Positions 31,785-40,067 of a DNA stretch of 46,524 nt are shown piece after piece. The notes beneath the pieces are model-generated. The model saw only the letters and a program-made list of their open reading frames with translations. It did not search any database and was not told the origin of the DNA. The position numbers and the translations under genes are program-made. Position 1 is the first letter of the stretch. The number at the start of each line of letters is the position of its first letter. The DNA comes from Fusobacterium sp. DD2 (GTDB lineage Bacteria; Fusobacteriota; Fusobacteriia; Fusobacteriales; Fusobacteriaceae), in NCBI RefSeq assembly GCF_018205345.1, contig NZ_JADRHM010000010.1, positions 1 through 46,524 of the forward strand. The letters are read 5' to 3'.

Positions 31785-32027
31785 ATGAAAGACAAATTTT
31801 GGAACGAATGGTTTAAATTTGTATTAATGCTTTTAGGAATTGTTTTTTTATGGGTTTTTATTATATTTATATGTGACAAAGTATTTCATAAGTCTTTTGA
31901 ACAACTAAAATATATACACTATTTCATATTTTTTGCAATGTTAATGAAAGCTAAAAACTTATTCTTAAAAAGGATAAATAAAGAGGAAAAAACAGATGAA
32001 AAAATTGAAAACAACGAGAAAAATTAG
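31785..32027 (+). CDS. Small membrane protein of unknown function
   Basis: An 80-aa protein with a strong transmembrane helix at about residues 12-31 (FVLMLLGIVFLWVFIIFIC) and a second, weaker one at about 42-56. The C-terminal tail is charged (Lys, Glu, Asn). No family is recognised. The ATG at 31785 has TTGGAG 8 nt upstream; a TTG 6 nt earlier is in frame but lies too close to that site. It precedes the YwqK-repeat gene by 30 bp. Confidence 0.7.
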   Translation: MKDKFWNEWFKFVLMLLGIVFLWVFIIFICDKVFHKSFEQLKYIHYFIFFAMLMKAKNLFLKRINKEEKTDEKIENNEKN

Positions 32028-32057
32028 AAGTAATAAATATGGAGGAGAAAGGGATTT

Positions 32058-32798
32058 ATGAGTAGAAGAGAAGAGTTTTACAAAAATCAAATGATCAATG
32101 GACTGATCTATATAAGTGGAGAAGACAAGCCTTTCTCTGGAGTTCTTATTTATAGATATCCAAATGGAGATATAAGGGAAACTGAAACTTATGTTGATGG
32201 AATAAAAGAGGGAACAGATGAAAAGTTCTATGAAAATGGACAGCTTAAAGAAACTACAGAGTTTATAGATGGAAGACTTTGTGGTGACTGTATCCAGTTT
32301 TACGAAAATGGAATGATGAAAGAGTCGATGGTATTTAAAGATGATCGTCTTAATGGTGAATGGATAAAATACTATGAAGATGGAGCAATTAAAACCAGGG
32401 GATACTTCTTTGAAGGAAAACTAAATGGAAAGAAAATCAACTACTTTCCAGATGGTAGCATAAAAGAGATTGTTTCATTTAAAGATAACATTCTACATGG
32501 GGAGTACATTTCTTACTATGAAAATGGCGAAGTCAAAGTAAATGAAACCTTTGTAAATGGTCTTCTTGAAGGAGAAGCAGTTTATTACTATGAAAATGGT
32601 GAGGTAAAAATCCGTGAGGAATACAGAAACCAAACTAAGAATGGTAAATTTGTAAGATACTATGAAAATGGAATTGTAAATGCAATTGGAAACTTCAAAG
32701 AGGGAAAAATGAATGGAGACTGGAGCATGTTCTATGAGAATGGAAAACTCCTTGGTACTGTGTCATTTAAAAATGGTAAGGTAAAAAAAGAAGATTAA
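32058..32798 (+). CDS. YwqK/MORN-repeat protein, cytoplasmic form
   Basis: A 246-aa protein made of about nine repeats of roughly 24 residues, each with a YYENG-type turn: KFYENGQLKETTEFIDG, QFYENGMMKESMVFKD, KYYEDGAIKTRGYFFEG, YYENGEVKVNETFVNG. It lacks a signal peptide, unlike the 164-aa paralogue at 28.0-28.5 kb. YwqK-type proteins are often called antitoxins, but no toxin candidate is adjacent. The repeats probably form an open beta-sheet that binds a partner protein. GGAGGAGAAAGGG precedes the ATG. Confidence 0.85.
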   Translation: MSRREEFYKNQMINGLIYISGEDKPFSGVLIYRYPNGDIRETETYVDGIKEGTDEKFYENGQLKETTEFIDGRLCGDCIQFYENGMMKESMVFKDDRLNGEWIKYYEDGAIKTRGYFFEGKLNGKKINYFPDGSIKEIVSFKDNILHGEYISYYENGEVKVNETFVNGLLEGEAVYYYENGEVKIREEYRNQTKNGKFVRYYENGIVNAIGNFKEGKMNGDWSMFYENGKLLGTVSFKNGKVKKED

Positions 32799-32808
32799 AA
32801 TATATACA

Positions 32809-32834
32809 AGGGATGGCACTGTCATCCTTTTGTT
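32809..32834 (+). terminator. Probable weak intrinsic terminator
   Basis: AAGGGATG (32810-32817) pairs imperfectly with CATCCTTTT across a 7-nt loop, followed by TTTTG. The short stem ends between the YwqK-repeat gene and the efflux operon, so partial read-through into the operon is likely. Confidence 0.5.
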
Positions 32835-32852
32835 ATTTGATTAGGAGGATAG

Positions 32853-34322
32853 ATGAAGAAAATTTTGTTTTTAATAACAGCAGTGTTATTAATAGGATGC
32901 TCTTCTAATGATATCAAAAAAGAACGAGAAGAGATTCTTAGTGATAAGGAAAAAGTTACTGCTAACATTTTAAAACCTGACAAAGTTTTAACTCTTGATG
33001 AAGCTATCAAAATTGGAGTAGACAGAAATCTGGATTTAAAAACTAAAGAGATTGAAAGAGAGATTGCAAAATATGATAAGAGAATTGCCTTTGGTAATTT
33101 CTTACCAAAATTATCTGTAACTTACTCAAGAACTCTTTTCAATGAACAATTAAGAGCTAAGGCGTTGGATACAGGATTGGAAGATATTCCAAAACAGATT
33201 GCTAAAAACCCTGCATTGGCAAGAAATCCCTATATCGCAGGAATGGCAGGAATGTTCCCAACATCTTTAGAAGCAAGACTTTTAGATAAAGATTTTGCTA
33301 TGTTTGGAGTAAATGCTCAATTGCCTATATTTGTTCCATCTACGTGGTTCTTATATAGTGCAAAGTCTAAAGGAGAAAATATCTCTGTACTTACAAGAGA
33401 TCTTACAGAAAAGATGATTAAGCTGCAGACAATTGGAAAATACTACCATGTCCTTGCACTTGAAAGTGAAAATGATTTCTTGAAAAGAGAGGTTGAAGCA
33501 ACAGAACAGTTAAAACACAATGCTGACCTTGGACTCAAGACGGGAAGTATTCTACCTTGGGAAAATAAACGTGTAGAAGTTTTCAATGAAGTAAAAAAAC
33601 ACGCATTGAAAGAAAATGAAAGAGACTTACAATTAGCTAAGATATCTCTTTTAAATACATTGGATCTATATCCATTTGCTGATATAAAACTTCAAATGCC
33701 AAAATTTGATGAAAAAGAAGATATCACATTAGATGCTGCTATATATGAAGCACTTGAAAATAGCGATATGTTAAAAATAAGAGAAGAGGGACAAAAGATA
33801 AGTAAGGATGTCAAAAAGATAGCTATTACTAATTTTCTCCCTAAAATAATGATTACAGGAGGATATGTAAATACAAATGCAGAAGCACTTGTAAATCAGA
33901 ACTTCTTTATGGGAACTATAGGTGGAATATTCAGTATATTCAACGGTTTCCAAAATGTCAATGAGTATAAGATAGCAAGAGAGAAAGAGAAGATAGCTTA
34001 TATTAAAAAAGAGCAGGAAATGGTTAAGATTATATATGAAACTGTCAATGCATATAACCAGATGGGTTCTGCAAAAGAGGAAAAAAATATAGCTGATCAC
34101 AACTTTGAAGCTATGGAAGGTATGATCAATCAGAAAAAACTTGAAAGAGAAACAGGAACAATTGATGATTGGGAATATATCCAGACACTTGCTGACTTTG
34201 AAAAAGCACTTAGCTTAAAAGAAAAAGCAGACTTGAAATATAGAATGGCTTGTGCAACACTTGATATGTTAATGGGAAAATCAATATTTACTAAAGGAGA
34301 CAACGGTAATGAGAAAAAATAG
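32853..34322 (+). CDS. TolC-family outer-membrane efflux lipoprotein
   Basis: Outer-membrane channel of a tripartite efflux pump (489 aa). The N-terminus has a lipobox (LIGC, about Cys16), so it is acylated like OprM/NodT. TLDEAIKIGVDRNLDLKTKE and AIYEALENSDMLKIREE are the two internally repeated TolC halves, with long helices and coiled-coil-like stretches. AGGAGG lies close to the ATG. It overlaps the adaptor gene by 14 nt. Confidence 0.92.
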   Translation: MKKILFLITAVLLIGCSSNDIKKEREEILSDKEKVTANILKPDKVLTLDEAIKIGVDRNLDLKTKEIEREIAKYDKRIAFGNFLPKLSVTYSRTLFNEQLRAKALDTGLEDIPKQIAKNPALARNPYIAGMAGMFPTSLEARLLDKDFAMFGVNAQLPIFVPSTWFLYSAKSKGENISVLTRDLTEKMIKLQTIGKYYHVLALESENDFLKREVEATEQLKHNADLGLKTGSILPWENKRVEVFNEVKKHALKENERDLQLAKISLLNTLDLYPFADIKLQMPKFDEKEDITLDAAIYEALENSDMLKIREEGQKISKDVKKIAITNFLPKIMITGGYVNTNAEALVNQNFFMGTIGGIFSIFNGFQNVNEYKIAREKEKIAYIKKEQEMVKIIYETVNAYNQMGSAKEEKNIADHNFEAMEGMINQKKLERETGTIDDWEYIQTLADFEKALSLKEKADLKYRMACATLDMLMGKSIFTKGDNGNEKK

Positions 34323-35406
34323 ATTAAAAGTTATGACAATAATTGTACTTGGAATGCTTCTTTTAGGATGTAAGCAAAAAGAATTTAAAGAAGAGATTAT
34401 AAGACCAGTTGTGGTATTGGATCTAGCTAAAGAACAACAGATGCATGATATCAACTTCCCTGGAATAGTTGTAGCTGATAATGATACAACCCTTGCATTT
34501 AAAATTCCTGGAAGTATTTCTAAAATCAACGTATTACCAGGTGACTTTGTTAAAAAGGGAGATATAATTGCTACTTTAGATACTAGTGATTATAATGTAA
34601 ATCTGGAAGCTAATAGAAAACAATATGATGCAGCAAAAGCTGGCTATGAAAATATGGCAGCACAATATAAAAGAGCTGTAATTCTTCATGATGGAAAAGC
34701 TATGTCAGATAAAAACTTTGATATAGTTACTGCTCAATATAAAGCATCTAAAGCTACTTTAAAAGCTGCAGAACAAGGTGTTAAAAACGCAATGAACAGA
34801 GTAGAAGATACAAAACTTAGAGCACCTTATGATGGATATATTGGTAAAAAGATTATGGATGAGGGAAGCGTTGTAACAGCTGCTGGACCAGTTGTAACAA
34901 TTGTTTCTCAGGAGATGCCTAGAGTTGATATAAATATAGCTGGTAAAGATATTGATACAATTCAAAAAGCAGAATCATTTACATTTAGAACAGCTAATAA
35001 GACTTATATATTAAAACTTGCAAAAGTTGGTAAAAATACAGATCTTTTAAAACTAACATATCCAGTTACATTTGATTTTATAGACAGTGCTGCAAAGGAT
35101 CTTATAATCGGAACTACTGGAACTGTAGTAGCTAACATTGCAAATGAAAATCATAAAGAGATTACAGTACCTTTAACTGCTCTATTTGAAAAAGATGGAA
35201 GTAATGTTTACCTTTACAATGATGGTGTAGTAAAAGCTCAAAAGGTTGAGTTAGGAGCACTAAAATCAAATGGAAATATAACAATTACAAAAGGATTAAA
35301 TAGAACAGATAAAGTTATAATAGCAGGAGTTCATACAGTGACTGAAGGAGAAAAGGTTAAAGTTATCCAACAGCCTTCAGAAACTAATGTTGGTGGAGTA
35401 CTTTAG
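34309..35406 (+). CDS. RND efflux periplasmic adaptor (HlyD/AcrA family) lipoprotein
   Basis: Membrane-fusion protein (365 aa) joining the inner-membrane pump to the outer-membrane channel. It is lipid-anchored (lipobox LLGC). The lipoyl halves are GSISKINVLPGDFVKKGDIIATLD and TKLRAPYDGYIGKKIMDEGS (each is only part of the domain), joined by a helical hairpin. A beta-barrel domain and the membrane-proximal domain (GLNRTDKVIIAGVHTVTEG) follow. It overlaps the channel gene and precedes the pump gene by 10 bp. Confidence 0.94.
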   Translation: MRKNRLKVMTIIVLGMLLLGCKQKEFKEEIIRPVVVLDLAKEQQMHDINFPGIVVADNDTTLAFKIPGSISKINVLPGDFVKKGDIIATLDTSDYNVNLEANRKQYDAAKAGYENMAAQYKRAVILHDGKAMSDKNFDIVTAQYKASKATLKAAEQGVKNAMNRVEDTKLRAPYDGYIGKKIMDEGSVVTAAGPVVTIVSQEMPRVDINIAGKDIDTIQKAESFTFRTANKTYILKLAKVGKNTDLLKLTYPVTFDFIDSAAKDLIIGTTGTVVANIANENHKEITVPLTALFEKDGSNVYLYNDGVVKAQKVELGALKSNGNITITKGLNRTDKVIIAGVHTVTEGEKVKVIQQPSETNVGGVL

Positions 35407-35416
35407 GAGGTTATAA

Positions 35417-38400
35417 ATGAGCATAATTGATTATTCAATAAAGAATCGTGTTGTAACTCTATTCTTCACTGTTATTATACTTGTTGGAGGAATAATATCT
35501 TACTTCAAAGTTGGAAAACTTGAAGACCCAGAATTTAAAGTTAAAGAGGCAATTGTCCTTACTGTTTACCCTGGGGCAACTCCTCATGAGGTAGAGTTAG
35601 AAGTTACTGATGCTGTTGAAAATGCTTTACAAAAGATTCCAAATGTAGAATATATTGAAAGCGTTTCAAAGGCAAATTTTTCAGAGGTTAAAATTAAACT
35701 TAGTGAATCATTGAAAAATGAAGAGATAGATCAATATTGGGATAATGTAAGAAAGAAGATAAACGATATTAAAGGATCACTACCTAGTGGTACTATGGCT
35801 CCAATGGTCTTAGATGACTATGGGGATGTATATGGAATGTTTTTGGCAGTTACAAGTGATGGATACTCTAAAAAAGAGCTGGATAAATATGTTTCATATA
35901 TTCGTAGAGAACTGCAATCTATCCACGGTGTATCAAAAACTACAGTAGTTGGGAAAAACGAATCAGCAATAGAAGTAGTTATTGATAGAAATAAGATGGC
36001 AACTTATGGTTTAAATGACAAGATGATAATGGCATCATTTATTGGTCAGGCATTACCTGCTTATACACCATCTCTTAATCAGGGTAGCCAGTATATAAGA
36101 GTTAACATTGAAAATAAATTTAAATCAATAGAGGATTTAGAGAACTTTGTTATTTTCTCCAAACCTGGAAAAAATGGACAAATTGTTGTAAGAGTAAAAG
36201 ATATTGCAAAAGTTCAGGAGACATATGTTACTCCAGTAAGAACTATGATGAGATATAATACAAGAGACGCAATAGGACTTATGCTTTCACCTGAAAAAGG
36301 GACTAACGTAATTCATACTGGTAAAGCAATAGATGCTAAATTAGAGGAGTTAAAAGCTCATCTTCCTGCTGGTATAGAAGTTGAAAAAGTATACTATCAG
36401 CCAGACCTTGTATCAACAGCTATAGGAGTCTTTGTACAAAACTTAATTGCATCAGTAGTAGTTGTTGTTGGAATACTTCTATTTACAATGGGAATGAGAA
36501 CAGGTCTTATTATAGGAAGTGGACTTATATTTTCAATCTTAGGAACTATAATATTTATGCTTGCAGTAAATATAGATATGCAAAGAGTTTCATTGGGATC
36601 TTTTATTGTTGCAATGGGAATGCTAGTTGATAACTCCATAGTTATAGCAGATGGTATTCTGGTTGGTTTTGAGAATAATGAAGATAGGTTCACGGCACTT
36701 ACTAAAACAGCTAAGAAAACGGCAATACCATTACTTGGAGCTACATCAATTGCAATTATTGCCTTCTTACCAATGTATCTAATGCCAACAGATGCTGGAT
36801 CATATGTATCAAGTCTATTCTGGATAATGGCTATATCATTGGGATTAAGTTGGGTTCTTGCACTTACTCAGACACCAGTATTCTGTGATATGTATCTGAA
36901 AGTAGATACATCTAAAAAGCCAAGTGGTAGAAAAGAGAAATTTTATAAGAAATGTCGTGCTTTTCTAGTTAAAGTACTTGCACATAGAACTTTCTCACTG
37001 GGAGTAATAATAGGAGCATTTGTTATTTCAATGTTACTATTCTTTAGATTACCTTTGACATTCTTCCCAGATTCAGATAAAAAGGGATTCCTTTTAAATG
37101 TATGGACTCCTGTGGGAACTACACTTGAAGGTACATCAAATGTAAGTAAAATTCTTGAAAAAGAGATATTAAAAGATAAAGATGTTATAAATGTTACTGC
37201 ATCAGTTGGGGCATCACCAGCTCGTTACTATGTAGCAACTATACCAGAGCTTCCAAATGAATCATTATCTCAGCTTATAATAACAGTTAAAGAGCTGGAT
37301 AGTATAGATAGAATTGGAGATCACATTAAAAAATATACAGCAGAAAATATACCAGATGTAAAAGTGGAACTTAGAAAATATGTAAATGGTATTCCTACTA
37401 AGTATCCAATTGAGCTTAGAATATTAGGACCTGACCCAGCAGTGCTAAGAGATCTTTCTGAAAAAGTAATGGATCTTGTAAAAACAGTAGATGGTACTAC
37501 AGATATTCAAACTGACTGGAAAAATAAAGTTCTTACTTGGACACCTGAGATTTCACAACAAAATCAAAAGAAAAATCTCATTACACCATTTGACGTAGCT
37601 AACTCATTTAGTAGAGCTACTTCAGGATTTACAATTGGTAAATTTATGGATGGAACAAATCAGTTACCAATACTTTTAAAAGAGAATGTTGGAGAACAGG
37701 ATCTTGATATGAACAGTGTTGGACAACTTCCTGTATGGGGTATGGGACCTCATAGCATACCTCTAAATCAATTTGTATCAAATAATAAACTTCAATGGGA
37801 AAACCCAGAGATATGGAGAAGAAATGGAGTTAGAGCTATTAAGGTTCAGTGTGATACAGATGGACAAAGAACACCAGAAAGTATAAGAAGAGATATAGAT
37901 AAACAGCTTAAAAATATAGAATTCCCTGACAAATACACTTATGAGTGGAGTGGAGAATACTATGAGCAACATAAAAACATTGCAGCAGTACTACAATCAG
38001 TACCACTACAAAGTATCCTTATGTTTGCTATATGTGTACTTCTTTTTGCAAGTTTAAAAGATCCAATTATCATATTTGCAATACTTCCACTATCATTTAT
38101 AGGTATTGTTCCAGGATTATTTATAACTGGTAGATCATTTGGTTTCATGTCAATTATAGGAGCAATAAGCTTATCAGGAATGATGATTAAAAACTCCATA
38201 GTATTGATTGATGAGATAAAATATGAGATAAATGTAGAGAAGAAGGACCCATATATAGCAGTTCTGGATTCTGCAGTAAGTAGAATAAGACCAGTAAGTA
38301 TGACATCTGCAACAACAATATTTGGAATGCTTCCTCTTATATTTGACCCATTGTATGGAGATATGGCTATTACAATAATATTTGGTCTTACATCATCAAC

Positions 38401-38503
38401 TATATTGACACTATTTGTTGTACCGCTTCTATATGCAATGTTCTATAAGATTCATCCAAAAGATAATAGTGATGAACAGGTAACAGTTGAACAGATTCAA
38501 TAA
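35417..38503 (+). CDS. RND-family efflux pump, inner-membrane permease
   Basis: A 1028-aa proton-driven resistance-nodulation-division pump with twelve transmembrane helices and two large periplasmic loops. TM1 is KNRVVTLFFTVIILVGGIIS. The TM4 motif GMLVDNSIVIADG has a single Asp in the position where AcrB has an Asp pair. The second half repeats the pattern (SLSGMMIKNSIVLIDEI). TSATTIFGMLPLIF near the end is typical of the family. The sequence is of the AcrB/MdtB/VexF-like branch, exporting drugs or hydrophobic compounds. AGGAGG precedes the ATG, and an intrinsic terminator follows. Confidence 0.95.
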   Translation: MSIIDYSIKNRVVTLFFTVIILVGGIISYFKVGKLEDPEFKVKEAIVLTVYPGATPHEVELEVTDAVENALQKIPNVEYIESVSKANFSEVKIKLSESLKNEEIDQYWDNVRKKINDIKGSLPSGTMAPMVLDDYGDVYGMFLAVTSDGYSKKELDKYVSYIRRELQSIHGVSKTTVVGKNESAIEVVIDRNKMATYGLNDKMIMASFIGQALPAYTPSLNQGSQYIRVNIENKFKSIEDLENFVIFSKPGKNGQIVVRVKDIAKVQETYVTPVRTMMRYNTRDAIGLMLSPEKGTNVIHTGKAIDAKLEELKAHLPAGIEVEKVYYQPDLVSTAIGVFVQNLIASVVVVVGILLFTMGMRTGLIIGSGLIFSILGTIIFMLAVNIDMQRVSLGSFIVAMGMLVDNSIVIADGILVGFENNEDRFTALTKTAKKTAIPLLGATSIAIIAFLPMYLMPTDAGSYVSSLFWIMAISLGLSWVLALTQTPVFCDMYLKVDTSKKPSGRKEKFYKKCRAFLVKVLAHRTFSLGVIIGAFVISMLLFFRLPLTFFPDSDKKGFLLNVWTPVGTTLEGTSNVSKILEKEILKDKDVINVTASVGASPARYYVATIPELPNESLSQLIITVKELDSIDRIGDHIKKYTAENIPDVKVELRKYVNGIPTKYPIELRILGPDPAVLRDLSEKVMDLVKTVDGTTDIQTDWKNKVLTWTPEISQQNQKKNLITPFDVANSFSRATSGFTIGKFMDGTNQLPILLKENVGEQDLDMNSVGQLPVWGMGPHSIPLNQFVSNNKLQWENPEIWRRNGVRAIKVQCDTDGQRTPESIRRDIDKQLKNIEFPDKYTYEWSGEYYEQHKNIAAVLQSVPLQSILMFAICVLLFASLKDPIIIFAILPLSFIGIVPGLFITGRSFGFMSIIGAISLSGMMIKNSIVLIDEIKYEINVEKKDPYIAVLDSAVSRIRPVSMTSATTIFGMLPLIFDPLYGDMAITIIFGLTSSTILTLFVVPLLYAMFYKIHPKDNSDEQVTVEQIQ

Positions 38504-38511
38504 AAATAATT

Positions 38512-38540
38512 AAGGTAGTCTTTAAGGCTACCTTTTTTAT
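38512..38540 (+). terminator. Intrinsic terminator of the efflux operon
   Basis: AAGGTAG (38512-38518) pairs with CTACCTT (38528-38534), followed by TTTTTAT. It lies 9 nt after the stop codon of the pump gene. Confidence 0.85.
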
Positions 38541-38618
38541 ATTGTATAAAGAATAATCAATATATGAGAAGTAAATTAGCAAAATTGTTTAATTTATGAA
38601 ATGAATGTTAAATATTCA

Positions 38619-38647
38619 TTGACATTCCTCCCATATTGTGATAATAT
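38619..38647 (+). promoter_or_regulatory. Sigma-70-type promoter of a candidate small RNA
   Basis: TTGACA (38619-38624), 17 bp, TAATAT (38642-38647), with an alternative extended -10 TGTGATAAT. Transcription would start near 38654. The closest downstream gene begins more than 260 nt later. Confidence 0.6.
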
Positions 38648-38653
38648 ATTCTC

Positions 38654-38756
38654 GTAGAACAATGACAGTTTGTTTCTAATACCCATAGTTCACGGAGAGT
38701 GAACAAAACCCATATGACCCTAACTTACCCAGGTTAGGGTTTCCCTATTTTTTGGA
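38654..38756 (+). ncRNA. Candidate structured small RNA or long leader
   Basis: After the promoter at 38619-38647 comes a stretch with two stable hairpins. GTTCAC-GGAGA-GTGAAC (38688-38704) has a GGAGA loop. ACCCTAAC pairs with GTTAGGGT (38717-38740) around a 8-nt loop. CCCATA occurs before each hairpin. TTTCCCTATTTTTT then follows, and a small AGGG/CCCT stem next to the T-run could end the RNA. No start codon with a ribosome-binding site lies inside. I do not recognise an Rfam family. It could also be the leader of the kinase gene, but 160 nt and a T-run separate them. Confidence 0.45.
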
Positions 38757-38916
38757 GAAAATAACAATTTTTTGGATAAGAAATGATCATAAAAATAGCA
38801 AAAAAGAAAGTGTTTAATTATACTTAACGACTTTTTTTGTTTTTATATTAGTAAAAAAAATCAAATCATGTTAGAATGATGTAATCATAATGTAAAAATT
38901 TTAATGGAGGATTTCA

Positions 38917-39834
38917 ATGGCCGTTTATACAGATTTAAATGCTAAAGATATAGAGCTGATACTTAATAACTATAATCTTGAGCTTATAGAATATCATAAG
39001 ATAAAGAATGGTATATTAAATACCAATTACTTTATAAAAACGGACAGGGGAAAGTTTGTTCTTCGTGTATTTGAAGGGGGTAGAAAATTTGAAGAGGAAA
39101 ATCTTGAACTTGATTTTCTACTTGATTTAAACAGTGTTTTACCATGTTGTCTACCTCTAAAAACTGTCACTGGAGAAAATTATGTAGTATGTAATGACAA
39201 GATGGTAGCACTTTTTCATTTTATACATGGGGATCCAATTAAAAGAGTTGATGAAGAGGTTATTAAAGAGATTGCTAAATATATAGGAATGTTACATAAC
39301 TATTCAATCAATAAAAAGCTCAATAGAAAATCAAGAATAGATATGGATTTTTACTATAACAATATATATTTTGAAAATAACAACATACCTGAAGAAGATA
39401 AAAAGAAAATATTATCAGCTTATGAAAAGGTTAAACATATTGATTTTTCAAGACTTCCAAGTGGAATAATCCACAATGATATTTTTCCTGATAATGTTTT
39501 TATTGATAATAATAAAATAGTTGGAATATTGGACTTTAACGAATCTCAAACTGGACCTTTTATAATGGATCTGGCAATTATAATAAATTATTGGATTAGA
39601 ATTAACAGATTTCCAAAGGAAAAGGAAGATAGGTTTATAAACCTTCTATTAGATGAATATCAAAAAGAAAGACCTCTTACCAAGGAAGAGATGGAACTTT
39701 TAAAATATGCAAATTTAAAGATGGCAGTTACATTTATTCTTTTAAGATTATATAAATTTAACTATGAAAATCTCAATGATATTTTGATTGAAGAAAAGAA
39801 CTATACTCAACTTATGCCACTTTTAGAAAAATAA
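38917..39834 (+). CDS. APH-family phosphotransferase (ThrB-like/homoserine-kinase type II)
   Basis: Small-molecule kinase of 305 aa with the protein-kinase-like fold. The Gly-rich loop region is KIKNGILNTNYFI, and the ATP-binding Lys is in KFVLRVFEGG. Brenner's motif is HND (186-188) with Asn193, and the metal Asp206 is in GILDFNE. The arrangement fits the ThrB-like or HSK2 group, which phosphorylates homoserine or other amino alcohols; choline or sugar kinases are alternatives. No threonine-pathway gene is adjacent. TGGAGGA precedes the ATG. A repeat copy starts 20 nt after the stop codon. Confidence 0.82.
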   Translation: MAVYTDLNAKDIELILNNYNLELIEYHKIKNGILNTNYFIKTDRGKFVLRVFEGGRKFEEENLELDFLLDLNSVLPCCLPLKTVTGENYVVCNDKMVALFHFIHGDPIKRVDEEVIKEIAKYIGMLHNYSINKKLNRKSRIDMDFYYNNIYFENNNIPEEDKKKILSAYEKVKHIDFSRLPSGIIHNDIFPDNVFIDNNKIVGILDFNESQTGPFIMDLAIIINYWIRINRFPKEKEDRFINLLLDEYQKERPLTKEEMELLKYANLKMAVTFILLRLYKFNYENLNDILIEEKNYTQLMPLLEK

Positions 39835-39854
39835 TTATTGAATATAATAAGATA

Positions 39855-40053
39855 GGGGTTGTTGCAAATTTGTAAAAGATAAAATCCTCTAAGCTATCAA
39901 TAGTTTCTATTTATTTTGCTCACAGAAAGAAAATTTGAAACTCACTTCGTTCAAACAGTCAAATTTTCAGTATTCTGTTTCACTGCATAAATAACAAAAC
40001 TATTTCTAATGCCGAGAATTTTACTTTTACAGTTTTATAAATGCAACAGCCCC
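39855..40053 (-). repeat. Palindromic ~200-bp intergenic repeat, copy 5
   Basis: The ends are GGGGTTGTTGCA and TGCAACAGCCCC. Inverted like copy 2. It fills the gap between the convergent kinase and amidohydrolase genes, 20 nt and 14 nt from their stop codons. CCCCTTTTA follows the stem on the plus strand. Confidence 0.9.
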
Positions 40054-40067
40054 TTTTATATTCTAAA

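Noticed and set aside
3288-40053. CRISPR array from repeated sequences
   Set aside because: The repeats are about 200 bp, palindromic and dispersed many kilobases apart, with no spacers or cas genes.
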